A stretch of 64,000 nt of DNA from Photobacterium indicum (GCF_003026215.1 NZ_PYOC01000015.1:51514-115513); one strand, 5' to 3'; positions 18,183-26,984 are shown, counted from the stretch's first letter. Notes: generated by a model not told the origin, from the letters alone. Translations and numbers: made by a program.

Positions 18183-18527
18183 ATGCAAGACAATGTGATG
18201 AGCATGAATCTGCCATTAAGTCAGATGAGCGAAATTCAAGCGCAAATGAAAACGCTTGAACATATTCAGATCGCCCCTAACCCAATGACGGTTAATCAAG
18301 CGAATTCTGTCAATTTTACCGATGTTATTTCTCAGTCACTCAACAGTGTCGATCTGCAAGGCAAAGAAGCATCGGCTTTAATGACAGCGGTAGATACGGG
18401 AAAAAGTGATGATTTGGTCGGTGCCATGGTTGCCAGCCAAAAAGCCAGTCTTTCTTTTGCTGCTCTTGTGCAAGTACGAAACAAGCTGCTGACCGCCTAT
18501 GACGATGTCATGAAAATGCCAGTTTAA
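18183..18527 (+). CDS. fliE: Lateral flagellar MS ring-rod junction protein FliE
   Basis: Small rod-base protein (114 aa) joining the MS ring to the proximal rod and first in the export order. The C-terminal two-thirds match FliE: VNFTDVISQSLNSVDLQGKEASALMTAVDTGKSDDLVGAMVASQKASLSFAALVQVRNKLLTAYDDVMKMPV is shown here only in part as SFAALVQVRNKLLTAYDDVM. It lies 20 bases after lafK and 13 before fliF. Confidence 0.94.
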   Translation: MQDNVMSMNLPLSQMSEIQAQMKTLEHIQIAPNPMTVNQANSVNFTDVISQSLNSVDLQGKEASALMTAVDTGKSDDLVGAMVASQKASLSFAALVQVRNKLLTAYDDVMKMPV

Positions 18528-18540
18528 CGGGAACGTTTAA

Positions 18541-20223
18541 GTGACTGAATTAATGAAACAACGGCTGTCAGATATGGCGAGCCCTTCTGCGATGGGACGA
18601 CTGCTTACGGGCACTCGTCTTATTGTGTTATTAGGCCTTATTGCTGCGTTAGTGACAACCGCCGTAGTGATTGGTTTGTGGCAAGGTAGTAGCCAGTACC
18701 GTCCATTGTATGGCGAACAAGAAAAATTTGACCGTAGCCAAGTGATTTCAGTTCTTGAGCAACAAGGAATGGATTACTACATCGAGCCTCAGGAAGGCAA
18801 CGTGATGGTTGATCGCGATAGTGTAGGTAAAGCGCGTTTAGCGCTGGCCGCTGCGGGTATTGAAGCTCAATTACCAGCTGGACTTGACATTTTATCGCAA
18901 GATTCCAGTTTAGGGACTAGCCAGTTTATTGAAAATGCCCGTTATCGCCATGGTTTAGAAGGCGAACTAGCATTGAGCATTATGGCGTTAGATGCCATTA
19001 CCAATGTGCGTGTGCACTTGGCTATTCCTAAAAAAACCTTGTTTGTGCGCCGAGAGAAAGAGCAGCCATCGGCATCGGTTGTTTTATCGTTAAGTTCTGG
19101 GCGTGAACTGACGACCGAGCAAGTGACCGCCATTGTTAATTTAGTGGCGGGCAGTGTGCCGGAACTTAATGCTGAACGCGTGAATGTTATTGACCAGCAA
19201 GGCCGATTATTGTCATCGGTGATTAACAGCGAAGGTAAACATAGCCGTAACAGCAGCAGTTATTTGGAATACGTCCAAAAGCTCGAACAAAGCTATATCA
19301 AACGTGCGGCGCGCATGCTGCGACCAATGGTGGGTATTGATAACTTCCAAGTGGAAGTGGCTGCCGATATTAATTATGACCGCACTGAAGCAACAGAAGA
19401 AAGCTATGCGCCTGATGGTTCGGTTCGCAATGAATTTAACACGGTAGATCGTCGTATCGGTAAAGCGGCCCAAGGTGTGCCTGGGGCATTAAGTAACCGT
19501 CCACCGGAAGATGGGGAAGAGGAAGATCCAAATGCCGGTAATGAACGCAGTGAATCATCCCGTGATTACGCCTTAGATCGCGTACTTAAACATACCCTAT
19601 ACCAACAAGGACAGGTGAAGAGTTTAAGCGTCTCTATCTTATTGAATGGTCAGCCAGATACCTTTCCCCCAGAGCAACTGGCAAACATCAAGCAATTGTT
19701 AGCCGATGCGATTGGGATCAATGAAGTTCGTGGCGATCAGTTCAGTGTCTTGGTTTATCCATTCACCAAAGCAGAAGCCAACCTATTGGCTGATGAGCCA
19801 GTATGGTGGATGCAGCTAATCTGGTTAGATTACTTACGCTATATATTATCTGCCGTTGTAGCATTGGTGATTTTGTTAGTGCTTGTACGTCCAGCGATTC
19901 GTCAGTTGTCTGGCAGTAACAAGTCGACAGCATTAACAGCCCCCAATGATAAGTTAGCCGCCATCACGGGTGAATCAGGCAGTGAAAATACAGCATTAAA
20001 CAATGATACTAGCCCAGAAATTGAAGCTGTACCCGCGACCGAAAAAACAGAAATTACAAGCTTAAGCTCGGTTGTAACGAGTGAAAATTATCTAGAATTG
20101 CCAAGCCCTGAAACGGGACTAGAAGTGCAATCATCTTACCTTCAGATGTTATCTGAAAAAGAACCAGAGCGTGTTGCTCACGTCGTTAAACAATGGATTA
20201 CGCCCAAAGATGATGACAACTGA
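18541..20223 (+). CDS. fliF: Lateral flagellar MS-ring protein FliF
   Basis: Builds the membrane ring on which the rest of the basal body forms; 560 aa. One membrane helix is near residues 27-47 and a second near 425-450, with ring-building motifs between (RPLYGEQEKFDRSQVISVLEQQ; YRHGLEGELALSIMALDAITNVRVHLAIPK). The acidic C-terminal tail should bind FliG. The start is a GTG with a weak ribosome site. The 3' end overlaps the fliG start region. Confidence 0.96.
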   Translation: MTELMKQRLSDMASPSAMGRLLTGTRLIVLLGLIAALVTTAVVIGLWQGSSQYRPLYGEQEKFDRSQVISVLEQQGMDYYIEPQEGNVMVDRDSVGKARLALAAAGIEAQLPAGLDILSQDSSLGTSQFIENARYRHGLEGELALSIMALDAITNVRVHLAIPKKTLFVRREKEQPSASVVLSLSSGRELTTEQVTAIVNLVAGSVPELNAERVNVIDQQGRLLSSVINSEGKHSRNSSSYLEYVQKLEQSYIKRAARMLRPMVGIDNFQVEVAADINYDRTEATEESYAPDGSVRNEFNTVDRRIGKAAQGVPGALSNRPPEDGEEEDPNAGNERSESSRDYALDRVLKHTLYQQGQVKSLSVSILLNGQPDTFPPEQLANIKQLLADAIGINEVRGDQFSVLVYPFTKAEANLLADEPVWWMQLIWLDYLRYILSAVVALVILLVLVRPAIRQLSGSNKSTALTAPNDKLAAITGESGSENTALNNDTSPEIEAVPATEKTEITSLSSVVTSENYLELPSPETGLEVQSSYLQMLSEKEPERVAHVVKQWITPKDDDN

Positions 20224-21217
20224 GAATAACCTGAACATTGAACAAGCTGCGATCCTACTGTTGAGCATGGGTGAAAATGCGGCTGCTAATGTCTTAAAAC
20301 AACTTGATCGCGAGCAAGTGCGCCAACTATCGATTGTTATGGCGAGTATTCCTGCGGTGAAAAAAGATCAGGCTGAACAAGTTTTTCAGCGTTTTTTTAC
20401 TGACTTTCAAAGTGAATCTGGTATTTCAGGTGCTTCACGTACCTACCTTGAGCGAACGTTAAACAAGGCGCTAGGTCAGTCATTGTCTCAGCCATTGCTG
20501 GATTCGATCTATGGCGATTCACTGAAGCATAACTTGCAACGTTTGCAGTGGTTAGAGCCTGCAAAATTAGCGGAATTGATCTCCGGTGAACACCCACAGA
20601 TGCAAGCGGTTTTTCTTGCTTATTTAGATCCTGACGTTGCCACTAATCTGCTGGACAGATTGCCGCCAGAAAACCTCGATGACTTGCTATATCGCTTAGC
20701 GAACCTGAAAGAAATTCACCCTAATATGATTGATGAAGTCCATGTTTTATTAGAGAAATTCTTAGCGCAGGTTGGGCAGCAAAATAGTACGATTGTTGAT
20801 GGTTCACAGAAAGCGAGTGAAATCATCAATCGCCTGAAAGGTGAGCAAAGCCAGAAAGTAATGACAGGGCTAAAAGTACTTGATCCTGAGTTGGTTACGA
20901 AACTTGAGTCGCAAATGTACAACTTCAGTATATTGGTTCGCCAAACGGAAGAAACCCTTGAGCGCTTGGTTGAAGAGGTCGATCAAGAACTATTGGCAAC
21001 GGCATTGAAAGGTTGCGAGCAAGCACTGCAAGATAAAATCTTCGCCACCATGCCAAAACGTGCCGCACAATACTTACGTGAAGCAATGGAAGGCAAAGGC
21101 CGCGTGCGTCTTAGTGCGGTGGAAGATGCGAGAGAGCAGCTTATTATTGCATTGCGCCAGCTGGCTGAAGCTGGTGAGGTTGAATTACAACTATTTAGCG
21201 AACCTGTTGTGGAGTAG
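20210..21217 (+). CDS. fliG: Lateral flagellar motor switch protein FliG
   Basis: C-ring protein that receives torque from the stator; 335 aa. The frame is open from 20171, but two adjacent ATGs at 20210 and 20213 (MMTTENNLNIEQAAILLLSMGE) give the usual length and overlap the fliF stop. The N-terminal FliF-binding domain, a middle domain with the EHPQ motif (SGEHPQMQAVFLAYLDPDVA), and the C-terminal torque helix (KRAAQYLREAMEGKGRVRLSAVEDAREQ) with charged residues are all present. Confidence 0.95.
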   Translation: MMTTENNLNIEQAAILLLSMGENAAANVLKQLDREQVRQLSIVMASIPAVKKDQAEQVFQRFFTDFQSESGISGASRTYLERTLNKALGQSLSQPLLDSIYGDSLKHNLQRLQWLEPAKLAELISGEHPQMQAVFLAYLDPDVATNLLDRLPPENLDDLLYRLANLKEIHPNMIDEVHVLLEKFLAQVGQQNSTIVDGSQKASEIINRLKGEQSQKVMTGLKVLDPELVTKLESQMYNFSILVRQTEETLERLVEEVDQELLATALKGCEQALQDKIFATMPKRAAQYLREAMEGKGRVRLSAVEDAREQLIIALRQLAEAGEVELQLFSEPVVE

Positions 21218-21219
21218 TT

Positions 21220-21921
21220 ATGAAGAAATCAGCAATGAATATTATTCATCCGCAATCGGGCCAATATCGCTCGTATCATTTTCCACCATTAGTTGAGCCG
21301 GAAGAAGATCTGTTTGGTGATGAAGGTGGTGGATCATATCAAGATGAATTTCATAATGGCTTTCAAGAAGGCCAAGAAAAAGGTCATGAGAAGGGCTATC
21401 AAGAAGGATTAGCGCAGGGACAGCAAGCGGGTCAGCAACAAGGTATTGAGCAGGGACGCCAGCAAGGTGTCCGTGAAGGTGTCGAGCAAGTCAGGCAGAC
21501 TATGGGTGGAACAGTGAGTTCAGTAGATGACCTAATGCAGCAGGTTCAGCAGGTCTTTCATCAACATGTTCGTCTGCAAAGCGAAATGATTTGTGATTTG
21601 GTGCAGAAGGTTGCTCGTCAGGTTATTCGTGCTGAACTGACCTTAAAACCTAGTCAGATGGTGCATTTAATTGAAGAAACCCTCGCGCAAATGCCAGAGC
21701 AAAAACCAGATCTTGTGATTCATCTTAACCCCCAAGATTGCCAACGGTTGGTTGACTTAGTACCTGAGCAAATTGCAACTTGGAACTTAACGCCAGATGA
21801 TAGTCTCGCCATCGGTAGCTGCCGTGTGGTGACGAAAGACTCTGAGGCCTTTTCTGATAGTGAAGAGCGTCTAGAGGCGTGTATGGATTCAGTTAAAGAT
21901 AACTTGCTAACTAATGCGTGA
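21220..21921 (+). CDS. fliH: Lateral flagellar export ATPase regulator FliH
   Basis: Peripheral stalk of the export ATPase, 233 aa; it dimerises, binds FliI and tethers it to FliN. Residues about 45-90 hold an uninterrupted GxxxG series: eleven glycines spaced four apart (NG FQEG QEKG HEKG YQEG LAQG QQAG QQQG IEQG RQQG VREG). Such repeats are a FliH hallmark. The C-terminal part resembles the V/A-ATPase E subunit. It starts 2 bases after fliG and overlaps fliI by 8 bases. Confidence 0.93.
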   Translation: MKKSAMNIIHPQSGQYRSYHFPPLVEPEEDLFGDEGGGSYQDEFHNGFQEGQEKGHEKGYQEGLAQGQQAGQQQGIEQGRQQGVREGVEQVRQTMGGTVSSVDDLMQQVQQVFHQHVRLQSEMICDLVQKVARQVIRAELTLKPSQMVHLIEETLAQMPEQKPDLVIHLNPQDCQRLVDLVPEQIATWNLTPDDSLAIGSCRVVTKDSEAFSDSEERLEACMDSVKDNLLTNA

Positions 21922-23251
21922 TTTATTCCAAGAGTTAAATGCTCGCCTATCTTTAGCTGTTGAGCATGTGCCTGATGTGCCTATCGCCCGAACCTACGGA
22001 CGATTAACACGCATGGCAGGGTTAACATTGGAAGCGGTTGGTTGCCGTTTATGTACTGGTCAACGTTGTATGATTGAAACCGATCATGGCACCTTAGTGG
22101 AAGCTGAAGTGGTTGGTTTTGATCGTAATGCATCGGTATTGATGCCGATCCGCCATACCACTGGGTTACGGCCTGGTAGTCGAGTGTTTCCATTACACGG
22201 TGACAGCAAAATTAACGTTGGTTATAGCATGCTTGGCCGAGTCTTAAATGGCCTAGGTGAGCCATTAGATAGTCGTGGTCCCATTGCTGCCGATCAGCGG
22301 ATAAACCTGCAAGGTGAAACGATTAACCCATTGCAGCGCTTACCTATTTCAACTCAGTTGGATGTTGGCGTCCGTGTCATTAATGGCATGCTCAGCGTTG
22401 GTAAAGGCCAGCGCATGGGGTTGTTTGCCGGCAGTGGTGTCGGTAAGAGTGTGCTGTTAGGCATGATGACCCGCAACACCACAGCAGAAATTACCGTGGT
22501 TGGGTTAATCGGTGAACGTGGTCGAGAAGTACGTGAGTTTATTGAGCATTCATTGGGCCCTGAAGGGATGAAGAATGCAGTAGTGATAGCATCGCCTGCC
22601 GATGATCCACCATTAATGCGTTTACGTGCTGCAATGCTCTGTCACCGTATTGCCGAGTTTTTTCGCGACCAAGGCCACGATGTATTGTTGCTAATGGATT
22701 CGTTAACCCGTTATGCCCAAGCTCAACGTGAGATAGCCTTGGCTGTTGGTGAGCCACCGGCAACCAAAGGGTATCCGCCTTCGGTGTTTAGCATGCTGCC
22801 TCAGCTTGTTGAGCGTGCGGGTAATGGTGCTACGGAAAAAGGCTCTATTACCGCGTTTTATACCGTGCTATCAGAAGGCGATGATCAGCAAGACCCAATA
22901 GCTGATGCCGCCCGAGCCATTTTGGATGGTCATATCGTTTTGAATCGTGAATTAGCCGAACAAGGTCATTACCCAGCAATTGATATTGAACAATCAATCA
23001 GCCGAGCAATGCCGCAAGTGGTTACTCCTGAGCAATTACAAAAAGCGCAACAAGTAAAGCAGTTGTATGCCCGTTATCGCCAAGTACAAGATTTAATCTC
23101 GCTGGGCGGATACCAGCAAGGGCAAGATCAAAACCTCGATATGGCAGTGCATTACTACCCTGAAATCTGTGGTTTCCTGCAGCAGGGAATGAATGAACGG
23201 ATACTTCTTGCAGATAGTCAGCAGCAATTAATGCAGCTGGCCGGAGGGTAA
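21914..23251 (+). CDS. fliI: Lateral flagellar export ATPase FliI
   Basis: F1-beta-like ATPase energising unfolding and export of flagellar subunits; 445 aa. Walker A GSGVGKS is at 173-179, followed by GLIGERGREVREF, the catalytic region and Walker B DVLLLMDSLTRYAQAQREI. The GEPPATKGYPPSVFSMLPQL block is diagnostic of the FliI/type III ATPase family rather than F1. It overlaps fliH and is followed after 6 bases by fliJ. Confidence 0.97.
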   Translation: MRDLFQELNARLSLAVEHVPDVPIARTYGRLTRMAGLTLEAVGCRLCTGQRCMIETDHGTLVEAEVVGFDRNASVLMPIRHTTGLRPGSRVFPLHGDSKINVGYSMLGRVLNGLGEPLDSRGPIAADQRINLQGETINPLQRLPISTQLDVGVRVINGMLSVGKGQRMGLFAGSGVGKSVLLGMMTRNTTAEITVVGLIGERGREVREFIEHSLGPEGMKNAVVIASPADDPPLMRLRAAMLCHRIAEFFRDQGHDVLLLMDSLTRYAQAQREIALAVGEPPATKGYPPSVFSMLPQLVERAGNGATEKGSITAFYTVLSEGDDQQDPIADAARAILDGHIVLNRELAEQGHYPAIDIEQSISRAMPQVVTPEQLQKAQQVKQLYARYRQVQDLISLGGYQQGQDQNLDMAVHYYPEICGFLQQGMNERILLADSQQQLMQLAGG

Positions 23252-23257
23252 TAACCG

Positions 23258-23692
23258 ATGATGAAGAGAGTCAAAATTGTTCAAAGTTGGCGTGATCAAC
23301 AACAGCGACAATTTAATAAATTGCAACAGCAACAGGGACAGATCAATCAGCAAATGAATGCTCATCAACAAAGGTTATCGTTACTGGAAGATTTATCGGG
23401 GCAGTATTCTGTCGCCAGTGGTAGTCAGGCTTCGGCTTTATTATTGAAAGGCATAGGTCGTTTCCGGCATCAACTTGATAACCTGACTAACCTTCAACGT
23501 CAAGAACTTGCGTTATCGCAGGTTGAATTACGCAGTATGAATGAGCGGCTGGTCAAGCAGCATAGCCAAGTCCAAATGGGCAATAAGATCATTGATAAGC
23601 GGTTAACGAAAATTCAAAATCAGCGTGATAAGCAAGAGCAAAAAGTGCTCGATGAATTATCGATAATCCGCTTCTTTCACCGCCGTTCTTGA
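23258..23692 (+). CDS. fliJ: Lateral flagellar export chaperone FliJ
   Basis: A 144-residue, Gln-rich, almost entirely helical protein predicted to form an antiparallel coiled coil, as FliJ does as the central stalk of the FliI hexamer and as chaperone-escort. Sequence identity in this family is low, so the call rests on its position after fliI, length and coiled-coil character. Last gene of the motY-lafK-fliEFGHIJ operon; the convergent flgN ends 36 bases further on and no clear terminator is seen between. Confidence 0.82.
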   Translation: MMKRVKIVQSWRDQQQRQFNKLQQQQGQINQQMNAHQQRLSLLEDLSGQYSVASGSQASALLLKGIGRFRHQLDNLTNLQRQELALSQVELRSMNERLVKQHSQVQMGNKIIDKRLTKIQNQRDKQEQKVLDELSIIRFFHRRS

Positions 23693-23728
23693 GCGGTACA
23701 GGCAATGCACATGATTCGTATATGAACA

Positions 23729-24163
23729 TTAAATGTTTGGACTATAGCTGTATTGTTGTTGTGGTTTTAGCAGTTTATCCATCATTTGTTTTTGTTGTGC
23801 CAATAAACGGCCATTAGCATTATTCTGCTCTTGGCATTGCAGCGTAACGTCATACAATTGTTGCCATAATTGGCGAGCTTGCTGGCTATACTGGGGAGGT
23901 AAAGCGGCGAGTAAACACTTCATTCCTGCGTCATCGGCTGTCATACCTAATGCGATAAGGTGCTCACCACGGTGTTGTGCATGGTTATTTAATTGCTGCA
24001 TTAACAGCTGAAGTTCGACGTTATGCGTAAGCAAGGCCTTACTGTCACGATTTTGTAATAGCAGCTGTTGATGCTTAAGTTGTTGAGCCAGCTGTTGATA
24101 GCTTTTCACATCCTGTGCCAGCTCAGTGATGAGTGCTTTAACCAGTTCAGCTTGAGTCGCCAT
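23729..24163 (-). CDS. flgN: Lateral flagellar chaperone FlgN
   Basis: Export chaperone for hook-filament junction proteins FlgK and FlgL; 144 aa, helical, Gln-rich. The wording LVKALITELAQDVKSYQQLAQQL and LQNRDSKALLTHN resembles FlgN proteins, and it stands in the conserved flgA-flgM-flgN order on the minus strand. Confidence 0.83.
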   Translation of the reverse strand: MATQAELVKALITELAQDVKSYQQLAQQLKHQQLLLQNRDSKALLTHNVELQLLMQQLNNHAQHRGEHLIALGMTADDAGMKCLLAALPPQYSQQARQLWQQLYDVTLQCQEQNNANGRLLAQQKQMMDKLLKPQQQYSYSPNI

Positions 24164-24201
24164 GCATTGTTACCTTTATTAACGTATGTATTGTGTCGCT
24201 A

Positions 24202-24483
24202 TTATTCGTTGTCTTGGTAAAAATCGAGCATGCTGCCAGCCAGATCATCAAGGTTAATTGATACCTTCCCTGCATTTAGCATTGCTTTCATTTCTGCAAC
24301 TTTATTCATATCGATATCACTGGTTTTATCCATTGATTCTTTTGCCGACTGTAGCGATTTTAACTCACTGCTTAGCTCAACCTGCGCGACATTTGAAGTG
24401 CTAGGCTTTGCTGTTTTGTTCGTCACTTCCGGTGGTAAAACCATCGGCTGTGAATGCGATATTTTTCCAATCATAGGGTTCAC
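24202..24483 (-). CDS. flgM: Lateral anti-sigma28 factor FlgM
   Basis: Inhibitor of the lateral sigma28 factor LafS, exported once the hook is complete so that late genes switch on; 93 aa. The C-terminal half (VAEMKAMLNAGKVSINLDDLAGSMLDFY) is the sigma-binding FlgM signature. The frame begins with GTG at 24483; an ATG three codons later at 24474 is an equally possible start, neither having a clear ribosome site. Located between flgA and flgN. Confidence 0.88.
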   Translation of the reverse strand: MNPMIGKISHSQPMVLPPEVTNKTAKPSTSNVAQVELSSELKSLQSAKESMDKTSDIDMNKVAEMKAMLNAGKVSINLDDLAGSMLDFYQDNE

Positions 24484-24576
24484 ATAAAACAGTAGTTGCG
24501 GTTATAGAGATAAGAGCGACCAGAGATAGAAACTCTTAAATTATTTTTCATTGCTCGAAGAGGAATAATACTAGCA

Positions 24577-25338
24577 TCAAAAATTGGTTCGGACTTTTTG
24601 AGGCCCTACAATGATGGCATAAATTTCTTTTTGGGAAGACAGATTACGTACTCGAATCGAATCACCCTTCACGCCTGACTCCAAAGCTACCCCTTTCATT
24701 GTTGCATTCATTTTGCCAAATTTAGCCTCAATAAGCACTCCATCATTACGTTGCACGAGTTCCGGCAGCTCGACCATTCTTGGGCTAATGATTTTACCTG
24801 CAACAATCTTTCGTCGGCTCGTTAATCCGGTCAGCGCTTGTTTTGAGGTGAAATACCCGTGGCGTAAATACGCCACATTACTCCGCTTCATACTGAGCAT
24901 TTTTGGGGTGATCTCTTGGTGACGATTTAAGGTCATTCTCGCGACAACTAACTGCCGATAAATCGCCACCTCGGCTTTTGCCCGGGCTTTCCAATAAGTC
25001 GGTTTCTGGCATTCCAATGTGATGGTTAATCGCCCTGCAGGTTGTAGTGGATCGCTCAAGGATTGGCTAACCGGAGTATTACAAGCAGGAATGTCGGATA
25101 GCGGCTGCAAGGTTATTTTGTAATCTTGGCTACCTAATGTTGCGGCATAACGACGAACATTTTTTTTCAGATAACGCTTAACCGCGCGTTCGGTCTTGGC
25201 GGTTGCTTCGCTGACTTGCTCTATGTGGTTGGTGGCAGCTTGCACTGTAGACGAGAGGAAACCGCCACCCATGATTAAGCTTGCAATTAGTACCATTTCC
25301 GATCGGAAGTGACACTTCCGCTTTATTGTTGGCCGCAC
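24577..25338 (-). CDS. flgA: Lateral flagellar P-ring assembly chaperone FlgA
   Basis: Periplasmic chaperone for P-ring (FlgI) assembly; 253 aa from GTG 25338. The C-terminal SAF domain is clear: VARMTLNRHQEITPKMLSMK, then GLTSRRKIVAGKIISPRMVE, and the closing GVALESGVKGDSIRVRNLSSQKEI. The signal peptide needs basic residues before the hydrophobic core (MRPTIKRKCHFRSEM...), which supports the GTG start; an internal ATG at 25296 would remove them. A perfect palindrome overlaps codons 7-12 (25304-25320). Divergent from flgB. Confidence 0.9.
   Translation of the reverse strand: MRPTIKRKCHFRSEMVLIASLIMGGGFLSSTVQAATNHIEQVSEATAKTERAVKRYLKKNVRRYAATLGSQDYKITLQPLSDIPACNTPVSQSLSDPLQPAGRLTITLECQKPTYWKARAKAEVAIYRQLVVARMTLNRHQEITPKMLSMKRSNVAYLRHGYFTSKQALTGLTSRRKIVAGKIISPRMVELPELVQRNDGVLIEAKFGKMNATMKGVALESGVKGDSIRVRNLSSQKEIYAIIVGPQKVRTNF
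25304..25320. repeat. Perfect 17-base palindrome at the flgA start
   Basis: CGGAAGTGACACTTCCG is a perfect 8-bp inverted repeat around one A; an overlapping TTCCGATCGGAA (25297-25308) is also palindromic. It lies between the two possible flgA starts and could act as an operator or an RNA hairpin. Its arms resemble those of the lafA terminator at 37165-37185. Confidence 0.7.
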
Positions 25339-25382
25339 GTTTTTTGCACCGTTAAGTTGCTAATATTAAACAAGTAAGCCAT

Positions 25383-25398
25383 TGGCATGATTGTTGCT
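25383..25398 (+). promoter_or_regulatory. Sigma54 promoter of the flgB operon
   Basis: TGGCATG-N4-TTGCT matches the sigma54 -24/-12 consensus TGGCACG-N4-TTGCW at all but one position with correct spacing. Transcription should begin near 25410, about 27 bases before the flgB ATG. LafK, a sigma54 activator encoded in the cluster, is the expected regulator. Confidence 0.82.
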
Positions 25399-25436
25399 TG
25401 TTACTGGTTGGATTTCACCATCATGCGGTTTGTAGT

Positions 25437-25814
25437 ATGGCAATAAATTTTGAGCAAGCGTTAGGGGTACACCCTAATACATTGGCGTTTCGAACACAAC
25501 GCGCAAAAGTACTGGCAAGTAACCTCGCCAATGTTGATACCCCGAATTATAAGGCTCGTGATATCAGTTTTGAAGATGCGATGAGCCAAATCGCGGGTGA
25601 AGCAAGAGCAAAACATCAAGCTCGCTTCCGCTCACAATCACCAAAGACTGAATTGCTGTACCGCAATCCACAACAGCCAAGCCAAGATGGTAATACGGTC
25701 GAACTGGGAACTGAACAAGCAAAATTTGCCTCAAATGCCATGGCATTTGAAACCAGCATGAGCTTTTTGAATATGAAGATTAGCGGCTTAAAGCAGGCCA
25801 TTAAGGGACAGTAA
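25437..25814 (+). CDS. flgB: Lateral flagellar proximal rod protein FlgB
   Basis: Proximal rod subunit, 125 aa. The frame is open from 25398 but that would overlap the sigma54 promoter; the ATG at 25437 gives the standard N-terminus (MAINFEQALGVHPNTLAFRT). The rod-family motif LASNLANVDTPNYKARDISFEDAM is present. First gene of the ten-gene flgB-L run, 5 bases before flgC. Confidence 0.95.
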   Translation: MAINFEQALGVHPNTLAFRTQRAKVLASNLANVDTPNYKARDISFEDAMSQIAGEARAKHQARFRSQSPKTELLYRNPQQPSQDGNTVELGTEQAKFASNAMAFETSMSFLNMKISGLKQAIKGQ

Positions 25815-25819
25815 TTACG

Positions 25820-26236
25820 ATGTCATTTTCCACTATATACGACATTGCAGGTTCTGCGATGTCGGCTCAAACCATTCGCCTGAACACCGTGGCAAGTAAC
25901 TTAGCCAATGCCGATGTTGTTTCTGGCTCAGATAAAACGGGCTATCACGCTAAGCGTCCTGTTTTTTCGACCGTGATGACTGATATGGATAGCCAGGTAC
26001 CCGGTGCGAAAGTACAGGTTGATGATGTGATTGAAAGTACAGAGCCGTTGCGTCGCCGTTATGAACCCAATCACCCGAAAGCAAATAACGAGGGTTATGT
26101 GTTTCATTCTACGGTGAATGTAGTTGAAGAAATGGCTGACATGATGGCCGCCTCACGTAACTTTGAAACCAACGTTAATGTGATGAGCCGAGCGCGCAGC
26201 ATGCAGCAAAGTATTTTACGTCTAGGCCAAAGTTAG
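25820..26236 (+). CDS. flgC: Lateral flagellar proximal rod protein FlgC
   Basis: Proximal rod subunit of 138 aa. The axial-protein N-terminal motif is LNTVASNLANADVVSGSDKTGY and the C-terminal helix is NVVEEMADMMAASRNFETNVNVM, which package the coiled-coil core of the rod. Follows flgB by 5 bases and precedes flgD by 9. Confidence 0.96.
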   Translation: MSFSTIYDIAGSAMSAQTIRLNTVASNLANADVVSGSDKTGYHAKRPVFSTVMTDMDSQVPGAKVQVDDVIESTEPLRRRYEPNHPKANNEGYVFHSTVNVVEEMADMMAASRNFETNVNVMSRARSMQQSILRLGQS

Positions 26237-26245
26237 GAGCCATAA

Positions 26246-26920
26246 ATGAGTTTGCCCCACGTTAATACCGTTAACCAATACAGCCATGGTTCGACTGAAC
26301 GAAACAGCCAGCAAGTGGCTGGTAATGGCATGAACCCATCAAGTAATGAGTTTCTTACCATGATGGTGGCACAGATCCAAAACCAGAACCCCCTTGAGCC
26401 TGCGGATGGTACGCAGTACCTCACCCAGCTTGGCATGATGTCGGCGGTGGAAAGTTTGGAAGGCGTCAAAACGGGCATGATGAACATGAACATCGGCATT
26501 ACTAACCTTGAAATGCTTCAAGCCACCAATTTAGTGGGCAAGAAAGTATTAATGGAAGCAAATCAAGGTGTGGATGTTTCAGAAGGTCAAATCATTGATG
26601 GTCGTGTGCAGTTTGATCAACCAGCAGATACCGCCAAAGTTATGGTTTATAACGAAGAAGGGAAAGTGGTTGATGAAATTAAATTAGGGCCACAGGCTAC
26701 TGGCATGGCTGAATTTAAAATTGATGGCGACAAGCTAGGAAAGGGGACTTATACCTTTGAAGTAGTTGCTGAAAAAGGTGATGACGCCTGGACCCAGAAA
26801 ATGATGATTGCTGCCGACGTTGAATCGGTCAACATCCCTGCTGATGGTGGCACGATCATGCTGAGCTTAAAAGGCCTTGGCAAGATGTCTATGTTCGATA
26901 TGCGTGAAATTACAGCTTAA
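26246..26920 (+). CDS. flgD: Lateral flagellar hook-capping protein FlgD
   Basis: Scaffold capping the growing hook, 224 aa. The N-terminal export and assembly part holds the family signature FLTMMVAQIQNQNPLEPADGTQYLTQLGMM; the C-terminal half is a FlgD Tudor/Ig-like domain. Its stop codon lies in the first copy of a 20-base tandem duplication. Confidence 0.96.
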   Translation: MSLPHVNTVNQYSHGSTERNSQQVAGNGMNPSSNEFLTMMVAQIQNQNPLEPADGTQYLTQLGMMSAVESLEGVKTGMMNMNIGITNLEMLQATNLVGKKVLMEANQGVDVSEGQIIDGRVQFDQPADTAKVMVYNEEGKVVDEIKLGPQATGMAEFKIDGDKLGKGTYTFEVVAEKGDDAWTQKMMIAADVESVNIPADGGTIMLSLKGLGKMSMFDMREITA

Positions 26921-26948
26921 AAGCATTAATTACAGCTCAAAACCATTA
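26909..26948. repeat. 20-base tandem duplication across the flgD stop
   Basis: ATTACAGCTTAAAAGCATTA (26909-26928) is followed directly by ATTACAGCTCAAAACCATTA (26929-26948), two mismatches. The flgD stop is in the first copy; the second lies in the flgD-flgE gap. Confidence 0.92.
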
Positions 26949-26984
26949 GAAAATTAAAAATAATTCAAAAAGGTAACAACTGTT

